This document shows, in pieces, positions 7,901-16,104 of a DNA stretch of 35,968 bases. The notes below the pieces were generated by a model. The model was not told where the DNA came from. It worked only from the letters and a program-made list of their open reading frames with translations, and searched no databases. Source of the DNA: an uncultured Muribaculaceae bacterium (GTDB lineage Bacteria > Bacteroidota > Bacteroidia > Bacteroidales > Muribaculaceae); the NCBI GenBank assembly GCA_910588245.1, contig CAJUQP010000035.1:1-35968 (forward strand), given 5' to 3'. The first letter of the stretch is position 1. Every line of letters begins with the position of its first letter. Both the position numbers and the translations under genes were made by a program.

Positions 7901-9878
7901 TGCCGGTAAGATCGAAGGTGTAAAGATCGGCCGCCACCGTGCCGCTTCCCTCGATATGGAAGTCGGCGGCATCATTGCGCGACACGGCGTTTATGTCGTA
8001 GACTCCGTCGTGGAGTGATATGTCGGCGGTGATGTCGCGCAGAGTCTGCCGGTTGTAGACTATGGAGGCCACGTCAAGCCGGATGTCGGTGGCCGCACGA
8101 GGCTTCTCCGGATTGAATCCGTTGCCACGCGCATGCAGCCGCCCGGTGACGGCACCGACTCCCAAGGCCGGCATGAAATGCGCCACATTGACCTCACGCA
8201 GACTGATGTCGGCATTGTATGCCTCGGAGGTCATGCACACGCGGCCGTCGGCCGTCACGTCGCCGGCCGAAGTAAGGAGGCTGAAATCGGCGGAATAGGT
8301 CCGGGCAGCCGCGGCAGCCTTACCCTTCAGCCGGAGGGAGGGCATCCTGAAGCCGGCGTCGCCGAGAATGTTGTCGATGACAGCGGGATTGGTGACAGAG
8401 CCGTCGAAATCGAGGGTGGCGTTGATGCGCTTGAAGTCGAGGGCATCGCGGGCCTTTCCGGAAGCTTTCAGCGAGAAAACCCCGGGCATGGCGGCGCTAA
8501 GGAGGGGAATCGCCACATTGTCGACCGAACCGGAAACCTCCAGTCCGAAATCGAGCGGGGTGCGGCGAGGCATTTTCGATGTGTAGTCCTTAAGCGAGGG
8601 CATGAAGGCCTCGATGTCGGGGATACCCAGGGAACCCCGCGCGTTGACAGCCACCGGGGCGTCGGGCTTCAGTTCCATGAGGGCGAACGGGAGTCCGGCC
8701 GTGGCCTTAAGCGATGAATAAGGTGTCTTTATATCGAAGTCGCGGAGAGTCATGCCGGCTGAATCCATGGCAAAGACGCCATGGCCTTCAGTGATCTCCA
8801 GGCCGCTCCGCTCCTTTGCGGAGATGGATGCTATGGGGAGGGTGATGTCGGAGGCGGCGTTGTAGAATCCTTTCAGCAACACGTTGACGTCAGTGACCTC
8901 TATATACGACGGATCGAACCCCGGGAGCGGCTTACCACCCTTCACGGCATACAACGCCCTGAATCCGGAGAGCGAGACGCTGTCGCCCTTTATCACAATA
9001 GGAGGGGCCGGGGACGACACCGTATCCGGTTTCGCCTCAGGAGCCGGATGGGTCTTGATATAGGCGGAATCGGGGATAAGATATGTCACATCGCCCTGCG
9101 CGGCACTGAGGCTCCGGGCGGTGATGAGGTTTTTGCCGAGATCGACCACGCCATTCCTCAGCTGCAGCGAGCGGGTGTTGAATCGCAGGGTGTCGATGGT
9201 GGGGAGCATGCTCATCGCGAAGGTGAAGTTCTCAAGGTCGAGACGGGCGGCGCTTATGAAGAAAGGGGTGGCGGTGGAATCTGTCGGAGAGGGTTTCTGG
9301 CGCCACACATCCATGAAAAGCGAGACTTCGCCATCCTTTATGCGGGCCTTGTTGAGGAGTATGCGCATGTCGCGCATGTCGGCCGAGCTTCTGTCGTCGA
9401 CAGTGAGGAGTCCGGCACGAATCTTAAGGATCATCGACGAGTCGGGGCTGACCATGCGGTAATATCCGTCGTTGAGGTCGAGGCGCTTCACCTGCACGTC
9501 CATCTTAAGAAGAGGAGCCAGGCGGACATCGGCCACCGCCTCACGCACCACGGCCATAGTGTCGCCGGAGGCCTCGATCACCGAAACTCCCTGCAGGGAG
9601 ACATCGACCGGCCATTTCAGCCGGAAACGGTCGATACTTATCCTCATACCGGTGGAGTTGTAGACCGTCTTGCAGGCGATGTTCTTCACCAGCGTCTGGA
9701 CCGGGGGCACATAAAGGAGCACAGGAATCAGGATTATGGCCACGAGTATCCACATGAGCGTCTTGAGCGTGATCCGCAGCCATCGCGGGCGGATCAAATG
9801 ACGCCTCACCCTTTTTTTCTCCGGATCCTTCACGGAGCCGGGAGTCTCCGGATTTTTCCTGTTGTCATCGTCGGCCAT
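4932..9878 (-). CDS. tamB: Translocation and assembly module protein TamB
   Basis: A 1648-residue protein. It has a basic cytoplasmic N-terminus, one transmembrane anchor near residues 36-58, then a very long repetitive beta-rich body typical of AsmA-like/TamB bridge proteins that span the periplasm. The C-terminal DUF490-like part runs from about residue 1200 and ends in ISFEYILKQTSAT...YLRLFRHTGYESILEGE. It is thought to pair with the BamA-family protein encoded immediately downstream, with a 14-bp overlap. The start is the ATG at 9878, followed by an acidic/basic disordered stretch. The TamB family is well supported by length, architecture and partner; the cargo (lipid or protein) is not shown. 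Confidence 0.92.
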   Translation of the reverse strand: MADDDNRKNPETPGSVKDPEKKRVRRHLIRPRWLRITLKTLMWILVAIILIPVLLYVPPVQTLVKNIACKTVYNSTGMRISIDRFRLKWPVDVSLQGVSVIEASGDTMAVVREAVADVRLAPLLKMDVQVKRLDLNDGYYRMVSPDSSMILKIRAGLLTVDDRSSADMRDMRILLNKARIKDGEVSLFMDVWRQKPSPTDSTATPFFISAARLDLENFTFAMSMLPTIDTLRFNTRSLQLRNGVVDLGKNLITARSLSAAQGDVTYLIPDSAYIKTHPAPEAKPDTVSSPAPPIVIKGDSVSLSGFRALYAVKGGKPLPGFDPSYIEVTDVNVLLKGFYNAASDITLPIASISAKERSGLEITEGHGVFAMDSAGMTLRDFDIKTPYSSLKATAGLPFALMELKPDAPVAVNARGSLGIPDIEAFMPSLKDYTSKMPRRTPLDFGLEVSGSVDNVAIPLLSAAMPGVFSLKASGKARDALDFKRINATLDFDGSVTNPAVIDNILGDAGFRMPSLRLKGKAAAAARTYSADFSLLTSAGDVTADGRVCMTSEAYNADISLREVNVAHFMPALGVGAVTGRLHARGNGFNPEKPRAATDIRLDVASIVYNRQTLRDITADISLHDGVYDINAVSRNDAADFHIEGSGTVAADLYTFDLTGTLDRLDLHALGLSPEASHGRGDIVVKGTASPAKWIYDIDMRADSLEWTSGNRYFSVPGHMALRFNSFADKVYARADASLTSVEFNSPAGLKSIVDAFAVVADSLAVQMGRKNINVESLQAAMPPFRLDMNASGQGVVGRYLNTMGLRMDTLYADISNDSVIAARIGLHEIANSSMRADTLTLDMRQRGNLLDYRAHMGNRRNNPTLSEFADVDVNGYLGENRGLVSLTQKNQKGVTGYRLGFTAALADSLLNIHFTPRKATIAYLPWNLNNDNHVELNIYNMRVNANLMAESNESSIRLQTVVGKRGNDELTVAIQNLKVQDFLRMSVFAPPVTASVSADLKVGYTDNWLYGGGNVAVSDFSYDKIRVGDMNLKVGAAMNDDGTSAARASLNIDGNDALTAVVRLKPDSVTKEMTPRKVTLGLKRFPLYIANAFLGPDVARLSGYLTGNLDMKGKFTEPLLNGAIGCDSVGVFLPIIGSSLRFDNDSVTLADNVVRFNDFDIWGANRNPLVISGDVDATRFSDIKFNLALKARNFQLMNNDKRARSEMYGKMFLDLDATARGPMRHFNINADLDVLSGSEVTYSVSQTTAELRQQDAGDVVRFVNFNDTAKVVAADTVAPAMAMRIVAGLTIQPGTLVNVEIPGTATTGSGKVQINPSGTLNYFQNYMGDMRLNGRLGLGDGYARYNVPLMGEKKFVLNPSSYVLWNGDLMNPVLSIAATDVVKANLLQDGNSRMVNFLVKLSVGNNLSAPKVLFDLSTDDDMTIQNDLLSMSAEQRSMAAINLLLTGQYNQQGVKTPSSDLLSSNVLTDKLYGMLTGQLNSWLANNVRGVDLSFGVDQYDRTVNGESGTAMSYSYSMSKSLFNNRFKISVGGNYTTDASADENFSENLINDISFEYILKQTSATTMYLRLFRHTGYESILEGEITETGGGFVLKRRLSTLRDLFNWAHRKREEDSTPADSVSIDKAVARPAADNDSIMKTSTEGHEEK

Positions 9879-9957
9879 AGTGGAATCTTTGATTTTGTTT
9901 CATTATCAATCATCCCGCCATGCCGGAAGTGGAAGGGACACGAACGGGAGCATACAG

Positions 9958-10359
9958 TCATGGCTTTGTCCAGCGTCGCTGCAGGAGAAGCCACATCACC
10001 GCGCAGATACAAGCTCCGGCGGCATCGGCGGCCATATCGGCCACCTCGAATCCGCGTCCCATCTCCATGGCACGCTGCGCGAACTCTATGGCGATCCCGA
10101 CAGAAGCCGAGAGAAGGGCCGCGCACCATACGGCCACGGGAGGGAGCACTTTCCAACCGCGTCGCCGCTGCCGGTCGAGAAGCATCATCACTGTCAGGAA
10201 GCCGAACATCAAGGCGTGGACCACCTTGTCGGCTCCCGGGAACAGACGGGGAGCATCGTCGCCAAGCGGATCGGGCGAGAGCGTCAGCCACAGGATAAGG
10301 GCGAGCGTCAGCGCCGTCAGCAGCCAGGGGGGGAGGGCGGATATCTGTTTTCTTAACAT
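9958..10359 (-). CDS. VanZ-like family membrane protein
   Basis: A 133-residue integral membrane protein with about four hydrophobic segments (LLTALTLALILWLTL, VVHALMFGFLTVMMLL, VAVWCAALLSASVGIAIEF, DAAGACICAVMWLLL). It carries the VanZ-like hallmarks DKVVHALMFG and IEFAQ...R..EVADMAADAAG. VanZ was first noted for low-level teicoplanin resistance, but most chromosomal members have no known function. It lies 79 bp upstream of tamB in the same orientation and may be the first gene of that block. Its own promoter would lie in the 143-bp gap to folK, which also holds a terminator-like hairpin for the folK operon. Confidence 0.85.
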   Translation of the reverse strand: MLRKQISALPPWLLTALTLALILWLTLSPDPLGDDAPRLFPGADKVVHALMFGFLTVMMLLDRQRRRGWKVLPPVAVWCAALLSASVGIAIEFAQRAMEMGRGFEVADMAADAAGACICAVMWLLLQRRWTKP

Positions 10360-10400
10360 TGGTGTATGTTAAAAAGTTTTATACGTATCTTTTGAAAATG

Positions 10401-10426
10401 AAAAAGAATCCGGCAAAGCCGTATTC
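10401..10426 (-). terminator. Terminator of the rimP-nusA-infB-folK operon
   Basis: On the minus strand a stem of GAAT plus CGGC with a 3-base loop (10406-10426, one internal mismatch) is followed by five T residues. It sits about 75 bp beyond the folK stop, between folK and the VanZ-like gene. Confidence 0.65.
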
Positions 10427-10502
10427 CCTTTCATTGAGCATATATCACATGTAGAAACTAATCAAGTGTCGCTCCGCAGATTAACGGAAGCCGGCAAGTC
10501 GC

Positions 10503-10967
10503 CTATCGCAGGCGCGCGAGCATCTGCGCGGCTGTGAGGCCACTCTCGGGATGAGTCCATCCCGGCGCGAGCTCCGCGAGGGGCTCCAGGAAGAACCGGC
10601 GCTCCGCGAGATTCGGATGAGGCACCCGGAGGGAGGGAGTATCGATGATCTCCCGGTCGACAGCCACTATGTCGATGTCGATGACACGGTCGGCATAGCC
10701 GCCGGATGCATCGCGGTGGGGAGCCGGAGATATGGAGCGCTCCACGCGCTGCAGACGCCCGAGCACCTCCTCCGGAGGAAGGTCGGAATTGAAAGCCATC
10801 CCCACGTTGAGGAATGAATTGGTGGAGTCGAACCCCCAGGGTTCCGACTCCACCACATGACTCATCTCGAAATCGCCGAACTCGGCTCCCACGGCGCGCA
10901 TCGCACGGCTCAGGTTGAGACGGCGGTCGCCGAGATTGCTTCCGAGGTTTATGAGATAAAATGCCAT
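10503..10967 (-). CDS. folK: 2-amino-4-hydroxy-6-hydroxymethyldihydropteridine pyrophosphokinase
   Basis: A 154-residue HPPK. It transfers pyrophosphate from ATP to hydroxymethyldihydropterin in folate synthesis. Signatures are the LGSNLGDR N-terminus (about residue 7), SEPWGF...FLNVGMAF in the middle, and the ATP/Mg-binding DRVIDIDIVAVDREII and VPHPNLAERRFFLEPLAEL blocks. The ATG at 10967 is chosen because MAFYLINLGSN is the conserved beginning. It overlaps the infB stop by one base, indicating translational coupling. The longer in-frame extension to 11057 would lie inside infB and is not credible. It is the last gene of the operon. Confidence 0.93.
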   Translation of the reverse strand: MAFYLINLGSNLGDRRLNLSRAMRAVGAEFGDFEMSHVVESEPWGFDSTNSFLNVGMAFNSDLPPEEVLGRLQRVERSISPAPHRDASGGYADRVIDIDIVAVDREIIDTPSLRVPHPNLAERRFFLEPLAELAPGWTHPESGLTAAQMLARLR

Positions 10968-13900
10968 CAGAGCGATTTCTTTACCTCCACTTCCTCGTAG
11001 GCCTCTATCATATCGCCTTCGCGGATATCGTTGTAGCCCTGCACGGAGAGACCGCAATCGTAGCCCGACACGACCTCCTTGGCATCGTCCTTGAAACGCT
11101 TGAGAGATCCGAGCTCTCCGGTGTAGATCACTATGCCGTCGCGGATGACGCGCACCTTGCTCGTGCGCTTGATCTTCCCATCGCGCACGATAGCGCCGGC
11201 GATAGTGCCCACCTTCGAGATATGATAGGTCTGGAGCACTTCGGCGGTGCCGGTGATCTCCTCCTTGATCTCGGGAGCGAGCAGACCCTCCATAGCATCT
11301 TTCACCTCCTCTATGGCCTTGTAGATCACAGAATAGAGACGTATCTCCACGCCTTCCTTCTCGGCCTCCTTGCGGGCCGCGCCCGAAGGACGCACCTGGA
11401 AGCCGATGATGATGGCATCGGAAGCGGCCGCGAGCGTGACGTCGCTCTCGGAGATGGCGCCCACACCCTTGTGGAGCACGTTGACCTGAATCTCAGGGGT
11501 GGAGAGCTTGATGAGGGAGTCGGAAAGGGCCTCGACAGAACCGTCGACGTCGCCTTTGACCACGAGGTTGAGCTCGTGGAAGTCGTTGAGGGCACGGCGG
11601 CGTCCGAGCTCCTCGAGTCCGGGACGCTTCTTGGTGCGGAGCCCGAGCTCACGCTGCAGCTGCTCACGCTTGCCGGCGATCTCGCGGGCTTCCTGCTCAG
11701 TGTCGAGCACATTGAAAGTGTCGCCCGCGGTGGGGGCACCGTTCATGCCGAGGATAAGCACAGGGGTGGATGGGCCGGCTTCCGCGACACGCTGGTTGCG
11801 CTCGTTGAACATAGCCTTTATCTTGCCATAGTGCGTGCCTGCGAGGATCACGTCGCCCACGCGGAGCGTGCCGTTCTGCACGAGAACCGTGGCAACATAT
11901 CCGCGTCCCTTGTCGAGACTCGACTCGATGACGGAGCCTATGGCCTTGCGGTCGGGGTTGGCCTTGAGATCGAGCAGTTCCGCCTCGAGAAGCACTTTCT
12001 CCATGAGCTCCTCCACGCCGATACCTTTCTTGGCGGATATGTCCTGGCTCTGGTATTTGCCGCCCCACTCCTCCACGAGGTAGTTCATGTTGGCGAGCTC
12101 CTCCTTTATCTTATCGGGGTTGGCGGTGGGTTTGTCGATCTTGTTGATGGCAAACACCATGGGGACTCCGGCAGCCGAGGCATGGTTGATAGCCTCGATG
12201 GTCTGAGGCATGACATCGTCGTCGGCGGCCACTATGATGATGGCGAGGTCGGTCACCTTGGCACCACGCGCACGCATGGCGGTGAAGGCCTCGTGGCCCG
12301 GGGTATCGAGGAATGTGATCCTTCGGCCGTCGGGTAGCTTGACATTGTAGGCTCCGATATGCTGGGTTATGCCGCCGGCCTCACCGGCGATCACATTGGC
12401 CTTGCGGATATAATCGAGCAGCGAGGTCTTGCCGTGGTCGACGTGGCCCATGACGGTCACGATCGGCGGACGCGACTGGAGATCCTCCTCGGCGTCTTCC
12501 TCGGGGGCAATGGCCTCCGTCACGCTGGCGCTGACATATTCGGTGGTGAATCCGAATTCCTCGGCCACGATATTGATTGTCTCGGCATCGAGGCGCTGGT
12601 TGATCGACACCATAACGCCGAGATTCATACACGTGGCGATGACGTTGTTGACAGGCACCTCCATAAGGTTGGCAAGGTCGTTGGCCGTGACAAACTCGGT
12701 GAGCTGTATCACGCGGCTCTCAGCCTCTTCACGGCGCTGGTTTTCAAGCTCGCGGTTGTGGATCGCCTCTTTCTTCTCCTTGCGCCATTTCACGCCCTTC
12801 TTGGGCGCCTTGCTCGTAAGCCTTGCAAGAGTCTCCTTGACCTGCTTCTGTACGTCTTCCGGGTTCGGCTCCTGGCGCTGCGGGCGCTCGGCTCCGCGAC
12901 GCGGCTTCTCACCTTTTCTCTCGGAGCGCTTACGCTCCTGGCCAGCGCCGCCCTGCTGTGGGGGCTGCGAGGATTTGTCGCCCCCCTTCTTGCGGCGTTC
13001 CGAGCCGAATCCGGGCTGCGAGGCGGCTTTCTCGATATCTATCTTCTCCTTGCCTATCCTCTTGCGCTTCTTGCGGTCGGAAGATGCGGCATCGCCCGAA
13101 GCCTGGGCGGCGGCGCCCCCTTGCCGGTTTTTGTCGCCGCCGCGGCGGCGGTCGTCCTTACCGCGTTTCTTGGGGCGTGTCGACTGATTGAGCGCGGAAA
13201 GGTCGATCTTTCCGAGCACCTTAAGCTCCGGCTGCACAGGGGGCGTGGAGAGTCTGAACACATTGCTTTTAGCCGGCTCCTCCTGCGCAGGCGATTCTGC
13301 GGCTCCCGGGCGGGAGGCAGCTGCCTTGGCTTTCTGGGCCTCGCCGGCGGAGGCGCCGTTAGCGGGTGATGCCGGTCTGTTGTCGGCACGTTTCTCGCCT
13401 TCCTGTCTTGCAGGGGCTTTCTGGTCGGATTGAGGTCTTTTGTTCACTATAGTCTGTTCTGTGTGGACATCCTTTGATTCACCAGGCGCCGCAGGCTTCT
13501 CTTTCTCCGCGGCGGGAATGTCGCGCGGAGCTTCCTGAGGCTGCTGCGCGGGGCGCGTCTCTACGGGCGCTTCATGAGCCGGAGCGGTCTGCTTCGGTGC
13601 GGGCGCCTCCGGTGCGGGGGACTGCACGGGCTTGGTCGCCGGTTTCTCCGCGGCGACCTTATCTGCGTGAGCCACCTCTGCAGGCGCAGGTTCCTTCACG
13701 GGTTTCGCCGGCTGGGGCGCGGCCTTCACGGCCTCGGGCGACGCCTGACGCGCCTCCTGCCTGGGGGCCTGCTGCTGCGCGCCCTTACGGTCGCCACCGC
13801 GCTGCGAGGAACCGTTACCCTTGCGTCTGGGAGCGTCAAGATCGATTTTACCCAGCACCTTTAATCCAGGCATAGTGGCGGCCACCGGCTCTTCGCCGGA

Positions 13901-14122
13901 GCTTTTTTTCCTGCCCTCGCGCCTGGAGTTCGTCCTGTCGATTGATTTGGCCTTGTCGTCGCGGTCGTTGCTGAATTCCTTGGTGAGGAGCGCCACGGCG
14001 TCGTCGTCAATTCTTGAATTAGGATTGTTGTCGACATCGATATTGTGCTTTCTCAGGAACTCGGCGGCGGTGCCTACCCCGACATTAAGGTCTTTTGCTA
14101 CTTTGCTGATTTTTGTGCGCAT
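10967..14122 (-). CDS. infB: Translation initiation factor IF-2
   Basis: A 1051-residue GTPase that brings initiator tRNA to the ribosome. There is a short N-terminal IF2_N helix-turn domain (residues 1-55), then a long Ala/Pro/Lys-rich disordered region to about residue 430, longer than in E. coli but usual for Bacteroidota. A second IF2_N-like segment precedes the G domain. G motifs are visible: G1 GHVDHGKTS, G3 DTPGHEAF, G4 NKID, G5 SAKKG. Domains II-IV follow to a basic C-terminus (EEVEVKKSL). The gene lies 61 bp downstream of nusA and overlaps folK by one base. Confidence 0.97.
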   Translation of the reverse strand: MRTKISKVAKDLNVGVGTAAEFLRKHNIDVDNNPNSRIDDDAVALLTKEFSNDRDDKAKSIDRTNSRREGRKKSSGEEPVAATMPGLKVLGKIDLDAPRRKGNGSSQRGGDRKGAQQQAPRQEARQASPEAVKAAPQPAKPVKEPAPAEVAHADKVAAEKPATKPVQSPAPEAPAPKQTAPAHEAPVETRPAQQPQEAPRDIPAAEKEKPAAPGESKDVHTEQTIVNKRPQSDQKAPARQEGEKRADNRPASPANGASAGEAQKAKAAASRPGAAESPAQEEPAKSNVFRLSTPPVQPELKVLGKIDLSALNQSTRPKKRGKDDRRRGGDKNRQGGAAAQASGDAASSDRKKRKRIGKEKIDIEKAASQPGFGSERRKKGGDKSSQPPQQGGAGQERKRSERKGEKPRRGAERPQRQEPNPEDVQKQVKETLARLTSKAPKKGVKWRKEKKEAIHNRELENQRREEAESRVIQLTEFVTANDLANLMEVPVNNVIATCMNLGVMVSINQRLDAETINIVAEEFGFTTEYVSASVTEAIAPEEDAEEDLQSRPPIVTVMGHVDHGKTSLLDYIRKANVIAGEAGGITQHIGAYNVKLPDGRRITFLDTPGHEAFTAMRARGAKVTDLAIIIVAADDDVMPQTIEAINHASAAGVPMVFAINKIDKPTANPDKIKEELANMNYLVEEWGGKYQSQDISAKKGIGVEELMEKVLLEAELLDLKANPDRKAIGSVIESSLDKGRGYVATVLVQNGTLRVGDVILAGTHYGKIKAMFNERNQRVAEAGPSTPVLILGMNGAPTAGDTFNVLDTEQEAREIAGKREQLQRELGLRTKKRPGLEELGRRRALNDFHELNLVVKGDVDGSVEALSDSLIKLSTPEIQVNVLHKGVGAISESDVTLAAASDAIIIGFQVRPSGAARKEAEKEGVEIRLYSVIYKAIEEVKDAMEGLLAPEIKEEITGTAEVLQTYHISKVGTIAGAIVRDGKIKRTSKVRVIRDGIVIYTGELGSLKRFKDDAKEVVSGYDCGLSVQGYNDIREGDMIEAYEEVEVKKSL

Positions 14123-14183
14123 ATGCTGGTGAAGAGGTTGTGTCTTAATTTATTTGAGAGAGAGGATACGGGAGGGCCGGCGG

Positions 14184-15431
14184 TCAGTCATCGAACTCGG
14201 CCCTGATCACGTCGAAGACGTGCTGCAAGGTGGTGTCTTCAAGATCGGCCTGCTCCAGGACTTCGGGGCTGGCGTTGAGCACAGCCTTGGCGGTGCCCAG
14301 GCCGAGATCCTTGAGCGCCTCGATCACCCAGTCGTCGATCTCGTCGCGGAATTCATCGAGATAGATGTCTTCCTCGCCCTCCTCTATGTCGCGGTATACG
14401 TCGATCGTGAAGCCGGTGAGCATAGTGGCAAGACGGATGTTGAGCCCCCCCTTTCCGATGGCCAGAGAGACCTCGTCGGGATGCAGGAACACCTCTGCTT
14501 TCTTCTCCTCCTCGTTGAGGCGGATGGAGGATATCTTGGCGGGGCTAAGCGCGCGCTGTATGAACAGCGAGGGGTTGGCGGTGTAGGATATCACGTCGAT
14601 ATTCTCGTTGCGCAGCTCGCGGACAATACCGTGGATGCGGCTTCCCTTTATTCCGACGCAGGCTCCCACGGGATCGATGCGGTCGTCGTAGCTCTCGACG
14701 GCGATCTTGGCACGTTCGCCGGGAATGCGGGCCACGGCCTTGATGGTGATAAGTCCGTCGTGGATCTCAGGCACCTCCTGCTCGAAAAGACGGCGCAGGA
14801 AACGGTCGTCGGTGCGAGAGATGATCACTTTCGGATTGTTGTTGAGATTGTCGACGCGCTTCACGATCGCCCTGACCATGTCGCCCTTATGGAACGAATC
14901 GCTGGGTATCTGCTCCTCCTTGGGCATCGTGAGCTCATTCTGATCCTCGTCGACCAGAAGGGCCTCGCGTTTCCAGATCTGATGCACCTCTCCGGTGATG
15001 ATCTCTCCCTCGAGCTCCCTGAATTTCGACGACTTGGCCTCGTTCTGGAGATCGAGGATCTTCGACTGGAGCGTCTGGCGCAGATTCAAGATGGCGCGGC
15101 GTCCGAACTTCTCGAAGAAGATCTGCTTCGACACCTCCTCGCCGATCTCACACTCCGGATCAATCTCGCGGGCCTCGGTCAGGCCGATCTCCATATCCTT
15201 GTTGTCGACTTCGTCATCGGGCACGACCTTAAGGTTCTGATAGATCTCACAGTCACCCTTGTCGGGGTTCATGATCACATCAAAATTCTCATCGGAGCCA
15301 AACATCTTGGCGAGCACATTGCGGAATGACTCTTCGAGCACACTTATCATTGTGGTCTTGTCGATATTTTTGAGCTCCTTGAACTCAGCAAACCGGTCGA
15401 CCATATTCACTGTCTCTGCTTTCTTTGCCAT
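14184..15431 (-). CDS. nusA: Transcription termination/antitermination factor NusA
   Basis: A 415-residue RNA-polymerase-associated factor acting in pausing, termination and antitermination. Domains in order are the NusA N-terminal domain (about 1-130), an S1 RNA-binding domain (GEIITGEVHQIWKREALL, about 145-210), KH1 with ACVGIKGSRIHGIVREL (about 232-250), and KH2 with EVSLAIGKGGLNIRLA near residue 325. A short C-terminal acidic segment follows. It lacks the long E. coli AR repeats, as is normal for Bacteroidota. It starts 6 bp after rimP stops, so the two are tightly coupled. Confidence 0.97.
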   Translation of the reverse strand: MAKKAETVNMVDRFAEFKELKNIDKTTMISVLEESFRNVLAKMFGSDENFDVIMNPDKGDCEIYQNLKVVPDDEVDNKDMEIGLTEAREIDPECEIGEEVSKQIFFEKFGRRAILNLRQTLQSKILDLQNEAKSSKFRELEGEIITGEVHQIWKREALLVDEDQNELTMPKEEQIPSDSFHKGDMVRAIVKRVDNLNNNPKVIISRTDDRFLRRLFEQEVPEIHDGLITIKAVARIPGERAKIAVESYDDRIDPVGACVGIKGSRIHGIVRELRNENIDVISYTANPSLFIQRALSPAKISSIRLNEEEKKAEVFLHPDEVSLAIGKGGLNIRLATMLTGFTIDVYRDIEEGEEDIYLDEFRDEIDDWVIEALKDLGLGTAKAVLNASPEVLEQADLEDTTLQHVFDVIRAEFDD

Positions 15432-15437
15432 AAGACT

Positions 15438-15902
15438 TTAGAATTGAAGTAGATATTTCGTATATTTCACATCTCCGTAGGCGAAGATACGCTCCACCTT
15501 CTCCACCACCGGACGCTTGGCGCCCTCGGGCTTCCTCTTCTCCTCGCATACCACGGTGAAAGTCTCGGGGCCCGCTTCGCGAAGCATCCCCCGGTATTTC
15601 CTGCCGTCGGCGGCAAGCACCTCCACCTCGTTGCCGATATTTTTCTCATACTGGCGGAGCACCTTGAACGGCGACGTGAGACCCGCCGAACCGACCTCCA
15701 ACTCATAATCCTCGACATCGCGGTCGAACTCCTGCTCTATCTCGCGGGTGAGCTCCACGCAGCGGTCGATGTCGACACTCGCGTCGGAATCTATCTCGAC
15801 CCGTATCTCGTTGGCTGGAGTCACCTCCACATCGACAAGATAAAGGTCGGTGTTCTCAAGTCGCCCCTCTATGAAGGCTGTCAGTGCGGTCTTGTCTATC
15901 AT
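15438..15902 (-). CDS. rimP: Ribosome maturation factor RimP
   Basis: A 154-residue protein needed for 30S subunit maturation. The N-terminal domain has LYLVDVEVTPANEIRVEIDSD and the family motif DIDRCVELTREIEQEFDRDVEDYELEVGSAGL. The C-terminal SH3-like domain has FKVLRQYEKNIGNEVEV. The ATG at 15902 (MIDKTAL) is chosen because the upstream in-frame extension is arginine-rich and lies in the leader. It is the first gene of the rimP-nusA-infB-folK operon, the common bacterial arrangement. Confidence 0.94.
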   Translation of the reverse strand: MIDKTALTAFIEGRLENTDLYLVDVEVTPANEIRVEIDSDASVDIDRCVELTREIEQEFDRDVEDYELEVGSAGLTSPFKVLRQYEKNIGNEVEVLAADGRKYRGMLREAGPETFTVVCEEKRKPEGAKRPVVEKVERIFAYGDVKYTKYLLQF

Positions 15903-15958
15903 ACGTTTTCTCGTTCTTGCGGCCGACCGGAGACCCCGGCCCGGCATGCGTCAATGCT

Positions 15959-15988
15959 AAAAAAGAGGAGGAGACGTCTGTCCCCTCC
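15959..15988 (-). promoter_or_regulatory. Terminator-like attenuator in the rimP leader
   Basis: Just downstream of the predicted start, the minus strand reads an 8-bp stem (15967-15974 with 15981-15988, one mismatch, 6-base loop) followed closely by six T residues (15964-15959). This is the form of an intrinsic terminator placed before the first gene, so it could act as an attenuator. NusA itself is encoded in the operon, and autoregulation is an attractive inference. Confidence 0.5.
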
Positions 15989-16000
15989 GGAATGCTTTTG

Positions 16001-16008
16001 CAAAGATA
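16001..16008 (-). promoter_or_regulatory. Promoter -7 element for the rimP operon
   Basis: The minus strand reads TATCTTTG, a match to TAnnTTTG, about 100 bp upstream of the rimP start. The -33 element is weak. The intergenic gap 15903-16104 holds this promoter, the attenuator-like hairpin and an AT-rich stretch after the dnaX stop. Confidence 0.5.
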
Positions 16009-16104
16009 GTAAAAATTCAGCCAGCTTTTCCCATTCAATCCTTTTCAGATGTATAAATATACGATAAATTAATCTTATTTAACTACAATTCATAAAATTT
16101 AACA

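Noticed and set aside
5160..9500. Several plus-strand open frames of 300-500 codons opposite tamB
   Set aside because: These are antisense shadows of tamB created by high-GC codon bias; no motifs, no start signals.
10961..13369. Plus-strand open frames opposite infB
   Set aside because: The infB frame has all G motifs; the opposite frames are compositional artefacts.
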